Assembly: GCF_014904755.1 (NCBI RefSeq)
Contig: NZ_JACZFQ010000048.1
Location: forward strand, 1 to 64,000
DNA length: 64,000 bases
Direction: 5' to 3'
DNA from: Neoluteolibacter marinus
GTDB taxonomy: Bacteria > Verrucomicrobiota > Verrucomicrobiia > Verrucomicrobiales > Akkermansiaceae
Both the position numbers and the translations under genes were made by a program. Under the pieces are notes generated by a model. It had not been told where the DNA came from. It did no database searches and was given only the letters and a program-made list of their open reading frames with translations. Below, in pieces: positions 18,001-25,582 of this stretch (position 1 is its first letter; the number at the start of each line of letters is the position of its first letter).

Positions 18001-19726
18001 CCTTGGCGCCGAAGGAAGCGTTGCTGGCAACCACCACCGGGTTGGTCGACGAGGGGAAGCCGGTGATATCCGCGCTGAGGACAAGCGAGCCCGCATCGAC
18101 CTGGTTGGTGCCCGCATAAGTGTTGACGCCGAGCAGCGAAAGCGAACCGGCACCGCTCTTCACGACGTTTCCGGTGCCGCTGAGATTCGCGTCGCCCGAA
18201 AGGTCGTAGCCGTTCGAATCAACCAGCAGACCGCCGCTTTTGATGATCGCATTGTCGACCGTGAACGAGATGAACTTGCTGTCGCTCTGGCTCGCGATGA
18301 TCTGGGTACCGTTGAAGTTGATGGTACCCGTGCCGCCCGCGTCACCGGTGTCGTCGTCATTGCGCGATCCGATGAAGCGGTGGGCCCGGACGGTGCCACC
18401 ATCCAGGTTGAGAAGGCCGTTGGGGCAGTTCTGACCGACCGCGAAGACTTCCGAGCGCCACTCCGCGGTGTCGCGGATGGTCAGCGTCGAGACGGATGCA
18501 TCGCCGCCTTCCCCGACCCAGGTGCTGCCGCCCTGGATGTCGACGAGGCCACCGTGATGGTCCCAGGTGCCGGGACCGCTGCTGCCGATGATCGTGTGAT
18601 CGAAATCGTGGAACTTGATGAAGGTGCCTCCCGACATGTCCACCGCGCCGGTGCCGCCACCCCGGCCGACCACCATCCAGCTGCCGGAGGTGACGGTGCC
18701 GCCATCGATGTCGAGGGTGCCGTTCGAGGGCCCGCCACCGTTGGTTCCCTGGCCAACCCAGAAGTCGCGCTGGGCTTCGACATGGGCCGTGCCGGAGGTG
18801 TGGAGCAGGCCGGTCGCGCCATCACGGGCAACCATCAAGGCACCGCGGCGCACGCTGAGGGAGCCTCCGCTGGCCTCGATCGTGCCCGTGCCGCCGTTCT
18901 GGCCGATCCACAGGTCGTTGTTCATCATGACCGTGCCACCGGTCTGGGTGAGCGTCCCGTTGCTCGGTCCGCCATCGCCGAGAATGGCGTTGTTCTGACG
19001 CTGGATCAGGCTGCCGCCCGACATGTTGAAATTGTTGACGCCGCCGCCGCCCCAACCGATGCGGAACCAGTTGTTGGAAATGATCGTCCCGGCTTCCAGG
19101 TTCACCGTGCCATCCGCGCCGCCTTCACCCATGTTGAATTCGGAAGAGGCCTTCACCACGCCGGTGGTATTGATGTTCAGGGTGCCGACCCCGTCGGCGG
19201 CACCGACCCGGATCTGCTGGTGAGAATAAAGGCTGCCGGAACCGAGCCCGTACCCGGTGAGACCACCACCGGGAACATTGGTGTCCGCAAGGTTATAAAC
19301 GCCGACCGAACCGCCGCCGCGACCGACGATGGCGTAGTTGCCGCCACCGGTGATGGTCGAGCCGGCAATGTGGTCCAAACGACCCTGGCCGCCGGCCTCA
19401 CCGACGAGGATGTCGCGGGGAACGTAGTCGATGCTGCTCGTGATGATCGGGAATCCGGAGGTGGAATTGATCACCGCATCTTCGTCGAAGATCGCCACTT
19501 GCGGGACATGGCCGGCACTCCAGTTGGTGCCATCGTTCCAGTTCTGGTCCGTGGCGCCCGTCCAGGTGTTGACAGCTGCGTGGGAAGCCGAACCGAGGGC
19601 CAGGGCCCCGAGGAGCGACGCGCTGAGAGCGGCACCGCTGGAAACGCCTGAGGAGAAGATTCGGGGGCAGGCAGCTGCCGTCGCGGATAGGGAGGCACGC
19701 GTCGTGCCCAATCTTGGGTTATTCAT
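15026..19726 (-). CDS. Secreted autotransporter-associated beta-strand repeat (PATR) protein 3
   Basis: A 1566-residue secreted repeat protein. The N-terminus (MNNPRLGTTRASLSATAA, then GAALSASLLGALALGSASHA) is a long signal peptide followed by the NTWTGATDQNWNDGTNW start typical of PATR proteins. Residues about 90-480 are a series of 25-30-residue beta-turn units with GGTVxxxxW / GxGGxGxL patterns. PATR motifs occur at VVKSGAGSLSLLGVNTYAG, LIKQGAGTLTFSGAQN and LTKVGPGAIALDGFNGFTG. The C-terminal module has PYWPWIEGFYP, then DGDPDGDGAPNSLEFALNG, and ends KGFLRVKVD, matching the tails of the other PATR proteins here. No outer-membrane barrel is present. The predicted fold is a long right-handed beta-helix at the cell surface; ligand unknown. 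The gene is followed by a strong terminator and preceded by tandem operator-like repeats. Confidence 0.8.
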   Translation of the reverse strand: MNNPRLGTTRASLSATAAACPRIFSSGVSSGAALSASLLGALALGSASHAAVNTWTGATDQNWNDGTNWSAGHVPQVAIFDEDAVINSTSGFPIITSSIDYVPRDILVGEAGGQGRLDHIAGSTITGGGNYAIVGRGGGSVGVYNLADTNVPGGGLTGYGLGSGSLYSHQQIRVGAADGVGTLNINTTGVVKASSEFNMGEGGADGTVNLEAGTIISNNWFRIGWGGGGVNNFNMSGGSLIQRQNNAILGDGGPSNGTLTQTGGTVMMNNDLWIGQNGGTGTIEASGGSLSVRRGALMVARDGATGLLHTSGTAHVEAQRDFWVGQGTNGGGPSNGTLDIDGGTVTSGSWMVVGRGGGTGAVDMSGGTFIKFHDFDHTIIGSSGPGTWDHHGGLVDIQGGSTWVGEGGDASVSTLTIRDTAEWRSEVFAVGQNCPNGLLNLDGGTVRAHRFIGSRNDDDTGDAGGTGTINFNGTQIIASQSDSKFISFTVDNAIIKSGGLLVDSNGYDLSGDANLSGTGNVVKSGAGSLSLLGVNTYAGTNQVDAGSLVLSADITGFPSSTNPVVVASNASFGAKALFAGDQLVSTSISFGASGSSVSFDVGDVAGFNPTNSLIDVTGAVDLAGDVTVNVDGSAIQSGADLLLLSYGSKTGVGSFVLGSLPAGVTSATLMDSGGSLYLTGITYESFLWNGNIDNGWSTASNWTNPTPAAASYVDKSVVLFNDNAAGSGTVEVSSNVEPGSVEISNGNLNYTLTSTGGVITGPTGLFARGTNPVTITGMANTYTGVTRIEEGVLSVDSLADGGVASSIGMSTSAPSNLVLANGGTLQYTGAATTIDRGMTLDGEVTLDTANDLGLGGNIDRTLKVYGVLIKQGAGTLTFSGAQNRLGTYRNYGGNTVFDGSAGPQLTSTSALQINNGGKVTFTNDTTITTGDVNVGENTGITNELLLTGNAKLTTPRRIILGDGGSTGTMTLEGTSQVIIRDGWFSAGQGGSGTGTLNVRDDATFTKVTGDFNVADNGGTTGFFNLEDNGTVDVNTAFFGRNGALATINVSGGTFNAWGTVFVGDNENTTTNVTQSGGTMNMNGDDFYIGQRGNVIWNQTGGELNADGWVVIGRLADAGAAVPWTADAEVNVSGGVFNSIRFGRNIVVAEDGNGALNVSGTGVVNCLGGSVDIATRDNDTGTVSVTGGGLLVARGVVCDPHAGATSSLTVDDGTIKAAPFAFGEFVRGIQTATIGAGGMTLDDSGQRLLVTQGFDGTGDLTKVGPGAIALDGFNGFTGTTTVAEGTLGGTGYLTGDLVVNSGTSLAPGHSAGTFSTVNTTLSAGSTYEYEIDGAFSDLLVAEGDLVITGSTLEITELSPALGSSFVVATYLGSLTGTFSSVTFNGGALPAGWSIDYGTGANSEITITNSDPYWPWIEGFYPVSTDPQVIGKDGDPDGDGAPNSLEFALNGDADDPSNNGLTAVIAQDTTAPAGDELTLVAAVRDGATFGAGANGTQTATQDGLTYTIEGSLDLVFPAAAVSSVSVSDTAPAATGLPDLTGTDWEYHTFRLDASEGLPSKGFLRVKVD

Positions 19727-19757
19727 GGGGTATTTTTGGATCTTGGGTTGGGTTCCT

Positions 19758-19795
19758 CCAAATCCGTTTGGGTTTTAGCCGCAAAACGCGTTTGG
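19758..19795. promoter_or_regulatory. Two tandem near-palindromic repeats, operator candidates
   Basis: CCAAATCCGTTTGG (19758-19771) and CAAAACGCGTTTGG (19782-19795) share 11 of 14 positions and are centred 24 bp apart. The second contains a perfect 10-bp palindrome AAACGCGTTT. They lie 30-70 bp upstream of the PATR protein 3 start. The CG-centred form resembles LacI-family operators, but no cognate regulator gene is adjacent. Confidence 0.45.
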
Positions 19796-19952
19796 AGGCA
19801 GAGAAGCTACGCCCAAATTGTATGCAGGTTTAGTGTTTTCTGCGCTATCAGGGTCCGCTCCCGATCCCCCGCGTTTAAAGCATGGTTTCTTATGGAGATT
19901 TCTACGCATAAACACGTAGGCAAATCCCCCAAGAGCCAGCGGGAGTGAATCA

Positions 19953-19999
19953 GGGGCCCCGTGAATCCGGGGTCCCTCAAATTGGGGACACGGGGGCCC
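19953..19999 (-). terminator. Nested inverted repeat after coaC, possible terminator
   Basis: Outer arms GGGGCCCCGTG (19953-19963) and CACGGGGGCCC (19989-19999) pair with one bulge, and inner arms GTCCC/GGGAC (19972-19976, 19985-19989) could form a second hairpin. The repeat lies 33 bp past the leftward coaC stop. No T-run follows on the minus strand, so it is at best an atypical terminator. Confidence 0.35.
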
Positions 20000-20031
20000 A
20001 TTCGGCCCTCAAGTCGACTTCGCGGGAGCGA

Positions 20032-20562
20032 CTAGATCGACCCGATTGCCGCCAGGATCTCCTCGACCGGAGCCATCCGCCCGATCCCCTGATAGCCGCA
20101 GGCGAGGTCACCCTCTGCTGGACCGATGAACTTGCAGCCGTCTTCCGCCAGCCGGGCGACATTTCGCTGCACGGCCGGGTGCTGCCACATTTTCCCGTTC
20201 ATCGCCGGGGCGATCAGCACGGGGGTCGAACGTGGCAGGGCGAGATAAATGGAGGCCAGCGGATCCGGCGCGAGACCGTTGGCGAAATTCCCGATCACGT
20301 CCGCGCTGGCCGGCGCGACCAGGAACAGGTCGGCGTGGTCGGCGAGCTCGATGTGGCCCGGCTTCCAGCTCTGCTTTTCATCCTCCAGGGTCACCAGCAC
20401 CGGCTGGCGGGTCAGCACCTGCAAGGTCAGCGGCGTGATGAACTCGGTCGCCGCCCGGGTCATCACCGCGTGGACCTCATGGCCGTCCTTCACCAGCTGC
20501 GACGCCAGGTCGGCGGCCTTGTAGGCGGCGATGGAACCGGTGATGCCGAGGACGATGTTCAT
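20032..20562 (-). CDS. coaC: Phosphopantothenoylcysteine decarboxylase, stand-alone
   Basis: A flavin-dependent decarboxylase of coenzyme A synthesis that converts 4'-phosphopantothenoylcysteine to 4'-phosphopantetheine. The 176 residues match the CoaC half of bacterial CoaBC: MNIVLGITGSIAAYKAADLA at the start (FMN-binding), H70 in the GHIELADHADL block (catalytic histidine), PAMNGKMW (119-126), and a flap ACGYQGIGRM with C155 holding the reducing cysteine. The CoaB ligase half is absent; bacteria more often fuse the two, so CoaB is probably encoded elsewhere. The start at 20562 is chosen because the flavoprotein motif begins at once; the upstream extension to 20631 is not family-like. It is transcribed leftward downstream of the oxidoreductase gene with a gap of about 130 bp. 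Confidence 0.88.
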   Translation of the reverse strand: MNIVLGITGSIAAYKAADLASQLVKDGHEVHAVMTRAATEFITPLTLQVLTRQPVLVTLEDEKQSWKPGHIELADHADLFLVAPASADVIGNFANGLAPDPLASIYLALPRSTPVLIAPAMNGKMWQHPAVQRNVARLAEDGCKFIGPAEGDLACGYQGIGRMAPVEEILAAIGSI

Positions 20563-20689
20563 GACCCGACGATGAACGCCAATGGACGGGCGTCCAACAT
20601 CGAATGTCTCCCCCGGGAGCGCGGAGTACATTCCGCTTGGAAGGTGGGGAAGCCGAGCGCGGGCCGGAACGAATTCCGCGCTCCCGGCG

Positions 20690-21958
20690 TCAGACCTCGA
20701 TCTTCCACGGCGCGCGCATCGGCTGATGGATCAGCGCGTTGGCCGCCGGGTCGTCGAATTTCAGGGTCTCGGGGTCGAACTTGAGGCTCTTGTTCAGACG
20801 GTGCGCCGTCACGCCCATGTTGACCATGGTGCAGGACCAGAAACCGTTCTGCTCGTTGAGGGCGAACTTCTTCCGGGTGCGCACGCTTTCGTGGAAGTCG
20901 GTGATCTGCGGTTCGGGGTCGGGCAGCCCGGCGAGCTTCTTCTCAAGGTCGGGAATGTCCGACTTGAAGCCGCGCATGATCTTGCCCTTCGGACCCTCCA
21001 TGTAGGCGGCGTCCTTGTCCTTGTTCTCGCCGTCGAGGATGATCTTGCAGCCATCGGCGTAGGTGAACTCGATCCGCCGCCAAGTGCCGATCGCATCGGC
21101 ATCCTGCGGGTCGGCGTCGATCTCCACCGAAATGGGCGCGGTGTCGTCCTTGCCGAGGATGTACTGGGCCGGATCGAGGTAATGCTGGCCCATGTCGCCG
21201 AGGCCGCCGCCGTCGTAGTCCCAGTAGCCTCGGAACGAGGCGTGGGTGCGGTGCCGGCTATACGGCTTCTTCGGCGCCGGCCCGAGCCAGAAGTCGTAGT
21301 CGAAGCCCTCCGGCACCGGCTGGACCGGCAGGTTGGTCTTGCCGGTCCAGATGCCGAGCTTCCAATCGAAGCCGGTGACGCCCGAGACGGTGATCTTGAG
21401 CGGCCAGCCGAGCAGGTCGTGCATCGCCGCTTTCTTCAGCTGCTTCACCGGCACGCCCATCCCGTAGAAGCCGTCCTTGAACCGGAACCAGGTGTTGAGG
21501 CGGAACACGCGCTCGTATTTCTCCACCGCCTCCTTCATCGCCACGCCTTCGCCGATCGTCCGGCTCATCGGCTTCTCGCACCAGACGTCCTTGCCCGACT
21601 TCGCCGCGGCGATCGCCATCAAGGCGTGCCAGTGCGGCGGGGTCGCGACGTGGACGACGTCGATGTCGTCGCGCTCCAGGACCTCGCGGAAATCGTGGTA
21701 GCCCTTGATCCCGTTTTGCTCCGCTTTCGCCTGGCTCATCCGCTGCGCCAGATGCCCGGCATCGACATCGCACAGCGCGAGCAGCTTGCCCGGCATGCCG
21801 AGATGCGACTGGGAAATCCCGCCGCAGCCGAGGATCGCCTTGGTGATCTCGCCCGACGGCGGGGTCTGGCCGTTGAGGCCCAGCACGCGACTGGGGACGA
21901 TCTGGATGGTCGCCAGGGCGGCGAGCGACTTGATGGCTTGGCGTCGGGTCAGGTTCAT
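20690..21958 (-). CDS. Gfo/Idh/MocA-family oxidoreductase with Tat-type leader
   Basis: A 422-residue NAD(P)-dependent oxidoreductase of the glucose-fructose oxidoreductase/inositol dehydrogenase family. The N-terminus MNLTRRQAIKSLAALATI is a Tat signal (twin Arg at 5-6), so it is exported folded with its cofactor. The Rossmann segment is AILGCGGISQSHLG (41-54), and the family's EKP motif is at 128-130 (DVWCEKPMSR), where the lysine is catalytic. DFDYDFWLGPAP-type and MGQHYLDPAQYILG segments are typical of the Verrucomicrobia/Planctomycetes paralogue set. The substrate is unknown, probably a sugar or a cyclitol. The start of this gene is 7 bp from the stop of the upstream transporter gene (21966), so the two form an operon and import and oxidation may be linked. 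Confidence 0.85.
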   Translation of the reverse strand: MNLTRRQAIKSLAALATIQIVPSRVLGLNGQTPPSGEITKAILGCGGISQSHLGMPGKLLALCDVDAGHLAQRMSQAKAEQNGIKGYHDFREVLERDDIDVVHVATPPHWHALMAIAAAKSGKDVWCEKPMSRTIGEGVAMKEAVEKYERVFRLNTWFRFKDGFYGMGVPVKQLKKAAMHDLLGWPLKITVSGVTGFDWKLGIWTGKTNLPVQPVPEGFDYDFWLGPAPKKPYSRHRTHASFRGYWDYDGGGLGDMGQHYLDPAQYILGKDDTAPISVEIDADPQDADAIGTWRRIEFTYADGCKIILDGENKDKDAAYMEGPKGKIMRGFKSDIPDLEKKLAGLPDPEPQITDFHESVRTRKKFALNEQNGFWSCTMVNMGVTAHRLNKSLKFDPETLKFDDPAANALIHQPMRAPWKIEV

Positions 21959-21965
21959 GGGTTTG

Positions 21966-23363
21966 TCAATCGTTCGGGTTTTCGCCGGGGTCCGCGGACT
22001 TGTCCCAGAACGCGGCGAAGAAAATCACGGCAATCACCGCGGCCATGCCGGCGGGGAACATCCAGTAGTGCTTCCAATCCGCCATCGCGGTGGCGATGAG
22101 CCCGGCGTCGGTGCCCGCGGGATAGCCCATGCCGAACATCCCGGTGAGGCTGTCGAAGAACGACGGCGCCGCCTGGCCGGCCCCGAGTTCCTTGACCTGC
22201 TCCATCAACGGTCCCTGGCCCGCCGGGGCCGCGCCATAGGCGCCCCAGGTGTTCGGCAAGGCGGCCGTGGTGAACGGGAAGTTCCCGCCAAAGGCCATGC
22301 GGAAGCCGAAGAACATCCCGAGCCCCTGGGTCAGGAACACCAGCAGCGATTGCGCCTGGCCGCGGATTTCCGCCGGCGCCTTCTTGTCGGTGTAGATGAA
22401 GCCGGTGACGAAGAAGAAATCGTAGCAGATGCCGTGGAGCGCCACCCCGAGCAACAGCATCCACGCCACCTGGTCCGGCGCGCCGAACGCGAACAGCACG
22501 TAGCGGGCGACCCAGCACAGCATGCCGATCAACAGCATCCACTTGACCCCGAGCTTCCGGAAGAAGAACGGGATCAGCAGCATGAAGACGATCTCCGACA
22601 TCTGGCCGAGCGTCATGGTGGAGGCCGGTTCCTTGAAGCTGGCGGCACCGAGGAAGGCGGAAGTCTGGCCGTAGTAGTAGGCCAGCGGGATGCAGATCAG
22701 CATCGAGCACAAGGCGAAGACTGCGAAGGAGGGATCCTTGAACAATTTCAAGGCGTCGACCATCAGCAGCGAGCCGGGATCCAGCGGCTTGTCCTTCGCC
22801 GGCGGCGGGGTGTGCGGCAGCGTGAAACTGTAAACACCCAGCAATCCGCTGGAGATCGCGCCCAGCCAGAAAATGTTGAGCGACGCGGACCAGCCCACCG
22901 CCCCCAGCGCGAGGCCGGCGACGATCCAGCCGATGGTGCCCCAGACGCGGGCCTTGGGAAATTCCTCCTGCTTCAGGTGGGTGAAGGTGATCGTGTTCCC
23001 CAGCCCCAGGGTCGGCATGTAGCAGAGCATGTAGGCGATCATCAGCCACACGATGAGCCCGCCTTTCTCCGCTCCCTGCGGTGCGAGCATCGCGATGGCC
23101 CCCATGATCACCCCGCCGGCCAGCATCAGCACGCCCATCACCCGCTCCGAGGAGAACAAGCGGTCGGCGACCAGCCCGAGGAACAGCGGGGCGAAGATCG
23201 CCGCGATCGGCGCGCTCTCATAGGCCCCGCCGATGAAATCCCCGAGGTTGTTGGCACCCATCGCCAGCGACAAGGTGGCGAACCACGAACCCCAGGCGAA
23301 GAACTGCAGGAACATCATCACCGACAAACGGGTGAGCACGGCGGACGGCGGAGCTTTATCCAT
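21966..23363 (-). CDS. MFS transporter, nucleoside:H+ symporter-like (NupG/XapB family)
   Basis: A 465-residue integral membrane protein with about 12 hydrophobic segments. The start (LTRLSVMMFLQFFAWGSWFATLS) and the FLGLVADRLFSSERVMG loop are characteristic of the nucleoside:H+ symporter branch of the major facilitator superfamily. In planctomycetes and verrucomicrobia this branch often sits beside Gfo/Idh/MocA oxidoreductases and probably carries sugars or nucleoside-like compounds. It is the first gene of a two-gene leftward operon with the Tat oxidoreductase. The ligand cannot be read from sequence. Confidence 0.82.
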   Translation of the reverse strand: MDKAPPSAVLTRLSVMMFLQFFAWGSWFATLSLAMGANNLGDFIGGAYESAPIAAIFAPLFLGLVADRLFSSERVMGVLMLAGGVIMGAIAMLAPQGAEKGGLIVWLMIAYMLCYMPTLGLGNTITFTHLKQEEFPKARVWGTIGWIVAGLALGAVGWSASLNIFWLGAISSGLLGVYSFTLPHTPPPAKDKPLDPGSLLMVDALKLFKDPSFAVFALCSMLICIPLAYYYGQTSAFLGAASFKEPASTMTLGQMSEIVFMLLIPFFFRKLGVKWMLLIGMLCWVARYVLFAFGAPDQVAWMLLLGVALHGICYDFFFVTGFIYTDKKAPAEIRGQAQSLLVFLTQGLGMFFGFRMAFGGNFPFTTAALPNTWGAYGAAPAGQGPLMEQVKELGAGQAAPSFFDSLTGMFGMGYPAGTDAGLIATAMADWKHYWMFPAGMAAVIAVIFFAAFWDKSADPGENPND

Positions 23364-23588
23364 GGACGGGAGACTCGGAGAACGGACTCTGGAAGCGCAA
23401 GCGGGAAGTCAGGCCGATACGACCGCCAAGATCTTGTTCTAACCTTGAAAATGATTTTTCGATCCAATGCGCGAGAAGAAGGAGAAAACCGCTGAGCCCA
23501 TCGGGACCACCTGTCTTCACGACCACCTCCTCCGCCGTTTTTCCGAAGCCGGCTGGACGGCTCCCGCTCCATCGCCTAACACGAAACC

Positions 23589-24596
23589 ATGAAGCGGCTT
23601 CCCCTGCTTGCCGTCGTCCTGCTCGCGGGCTGCAAGGAGGACCGGCCCTACCCGCCGGACGCGCAGGGCAAGCAGCTCCTGATGCCCGCCGCCACACCGG
23701 TGGCCCTTGTCGTCGAACCGCCGCCGCCTCCACCCGTCGTCGTCGATTCGCCCGCGCCGGCCGTCGACCTGGCGGCCTTGGAAAGGACCCGCCGCATGGT
23801 CGTCGCAAGGGACGACAGCCCGCCGGATGCCGTTTCGATGATGGTCTACGAGGAACACGTTCCCGGCACCAAACGCGGCGCCATCGCCATGGTCCCGCTG
23901 GCCGGCGGACCCTTCAGCCCCGGCTCCCCGGACAGCGAAGCCCGCCGCGACCGCGACGAGGGTCCCCGGCCCGAAATCGCGCTCGGGCCGTTCTGGATCA
24001 GCCAATTCGAGATCACCACCGGCGACTACCGGATCTTCACCACGGAAGCGGCGGCCGCCGACCCGCGGATGCCCGCCACCGGGATGTCACAGGACGAGGC
24101 GTCCGCATTCTGCGAATGGCTCACCTCGCGCACCGGGCATTTCTATCGCCTGCCCACCGAGGCCGAATGGGAATTCGCATGCCGCGCCGGCACGACGACC
24201 GCCTACGCCTTCGGTGACAACCCGTCCGACCTCGACGACCACGCCTGGACCCCGGCGAACGCAGGCGGCACCGTCCACCGCACCGGCACCCAACGCGCGA
24301 ACCCTGCGGGCATCCACGACATGCACGGCAACGTCGCCGAGTGGTGCCTCGACGCCTACCACCCCGCCACCTACGCCAGCTGGCCCAGCGGCGCTGTGGA
24401 TCCGTGGCTCCCGGGCGACGGCAAGATGCCGCACGTGATTCGCGGCGGGAGCTTCCAGAGCCAGGGACCGCATGACCTGCGCTCCGCCGCCCGCACCTCG
24501 TCGTCGCGGCCCTCGCCGGCCATCGGCTTCCGCATCGTGCGGCCACTCGCCATTCCCTCGCTGGAGGAAATGCAGCAATGTTGGCATTCACGCTGA
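23589..24596 (+). CDS. FGE-sulfatase-domain lipoprotein (SUMF1-like)
   Basis: A 335-residue lipoprotein. MKRLPLLAVVLLAGC is a signal peptide with lipobox LLAGC (Cys15 lipidated). It is followed by a Pro-rich linker (VEPPPPPPVVVDSPAPAVD) and, from about residue 95, a formylglycine-generating-enzyme fold: GGPFSPGSPDSEA, RDEGPRPEIALGPFWISQFEIT, RLPTEAEWEFACRAG, HGNVAEWCLD, VIRGGSF and AIGFRIVRP at the end. The active-site cysteine pair of true FGE near the C-terminus is missing (SSSRPSPAIGFR has none). It is thus more likely a binding or scaffold member, as in many secreted SUMF1-domain proteins, than a sulfatase activator. It lies 18 bp before the next gene on the same strand, likely an operon. 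No sulfatase gene is nearby. Confidence 0.82.
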   Translation: MKRLPLLAVVLLAGCKEDRPYPPDAQGKQLLMPAATPVALVVEPPPPPPVVVDSPAPAVDLAALERTRRMVVARDDSPPDAVSMMVYEEHVPGTKRGAIAMVPLAGGPFSPGSPDSEARRDRDEGPRPEIALGPFWISQFEITTGDYRIFTTEAAAADPRMPATGMSQDEASAFCEWLTSRTGHFYRLPTEAEWEFACRAGTTTAYAFGDNPSDLDDHAWTPANAGGTVHRTGTQRANPAGIHDMHGNVAEWCLDAYHPATYASWPSGAVDPWLPGDGKMPHVIRGGSFQSQGPHDLRSAARTSSSRPSPAIGFRIVRPLAIPSLEEMQQCWHSR

Positions 24597-24614
24597 TCTT
24601 CCCGAACCTTCTCC

Positions 24615-25499
24615 ATGCCCGCTTGCCGATTCATCGCCCTGATTGCGATCGCCAGTATCAACGGCCACGCCGCCGACCCTGAAGCGGGTTTCGTCCGCGA
24701 TGCCGCCAAGGTGCGCCTGCAGTCGCCGTTCATCGCCGAAGCCAGCGGCGTCGCGGCGTCGGTGTCCCGGAAGGACATGCTCTGGTTCATCAATGACAGC
24801 GGTGGCACCGCCGAAATCCACGCCGCCGGCAGCGACGGCACGTCCCGCGGCAAGACGCTGATCCAAGGAGCCCGGAACCTCGACTGGGAAGACCTCGCCT
24901 CTTTCAAACTCGGTGGCAAACCCTACCTGCTCATCGCCGACACCGGCGACAACACCAACAAGCGGCCCGATGCCACGCTCTACGTCGTGCCCGAGCCGTC
25001 CCCTGGCGCGCTAAGCGTGGCTCCCGCATGGACACTCCGTTTCCGCTACGAGGACGGCCCCCGCGACTGCGAGTCGGTCGCTGTCGACGAAAAGGCCGCC
25101 AAGGTCATCCTGATCAGCAAGCGCACCCGCCCGCCCGTCCTTTACGAGCTCCCGCTCCGTCCGCCGAGCTCCGACGTCCAGATCGCCCGGAAGATCGGCA
25201 CCATCGCCCGCCCCCTGCCGAAAGGACGCTCGCTGAATCCCTTCGGCCGCCAGCCCACCGGTTTCGACATCAGCCCCGACGGCTCCCTCGCCGCCGTGGT
25301 CACCTACTGCGGGGCATTCCTTTTTCCCCGCAAACCCGGCGAGTCGTGGGACACGGCCTTCTCAAGGGACCCGGTCCTCCTTCCCGGCCACAACCTGAGC
25401 CAGGCGGAAGCCATCGCCTTCGACCGCGACGCAACCGCCCTCCACGTCGTGTCCGAAGGCGCGCGACCGCCCTTGGTCACCTACCGCAAGTCGCCCTGA
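24615..25499 (+). CDS. Secreted hypothetical protein, beta-propeller-like
   Basis: A 294-residue protein with a signal peptide (MPACRFIALIAIASINGHA) and a predicted all-beta body. It contains recurrent strands such as LWFINDSGGTAEIHA, LDWEDLASFKLGGKPYLLIAD, DTGDNTNKRPDATLYVVPEP and GFDISPDGSLAAVVTY. The 'NLDWEDLA' plus 'DTGDN' motif pair is seen in a family of uncharacterised propeller-like periplasmic proteins, often annotated as phytase-like or esterase-like. Catalytic residues cannot be assigned. It is probably co-transcribed with the FGE-like lipoprotein gene 18 bp upstream. Calling it a propeller is an inference from strand periodicity. Confidence 0.65.
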   Translation: MPACRFIALIAIASINGHAADPEAGFVRDAAKVRLQSPFIAEASGVAASVSRKDMLWFINDSGGTAEIHAAGSDGTSRGKTLIQGARNLDWEDLASFKLGGKPYLLIADTGDNTNKRPDATLYVVPEPSPGALSVAPAWTLRFRYEDGPRDCESVAVDEKAAKVILISKRTRPPVLYELPLRPPSSDVQIARKIGTIARPLPKGRSLNPFGRQPTGFDISPDGSLAAVVTYCGAFLFPRKPGESWDTAFSRDPVLLPGHNLSQAEAIAFDRDATALHVVSEGARPPLVTYRKSP

Positions 25500-25582
25500 G
25501 TGAAGCGGAATTCCGGGCTTCCCACAGCTCCGCATCTCCAAGGGCGATCCTTCGCCAACAGCGCGAGCGTGGTCCCCTCGAA

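Larger units (their letters stand above)
19727..20031. promoter_or_regulatory. Promoter region of PATR protein 3 and downstream region of coaC
   Basis: About 305 bp with no supportable gene. The left half should hold the leftward promoter of PATR protein 3 and contains two tandem operator-like near-palindromes (19758-19771 and 19782-19795). The right half holds a nested GC inverted repeat (19953-19999) just past the coaC stop. Confidence 0.5.

Noticed and set aside
3326-19726. PEP-CTERM sorting or classical type V autotransport
   Set aside because: No PEP motif with transmembrane helix and Arg tail, and no C-terminal barrel in any of the three proteins.
23589-24596. True formylglycine-generating enzyme
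   Set aside because: The fold is there but the C-terminal catalytic cysteine pair is absent and no sulfatase is nearby.
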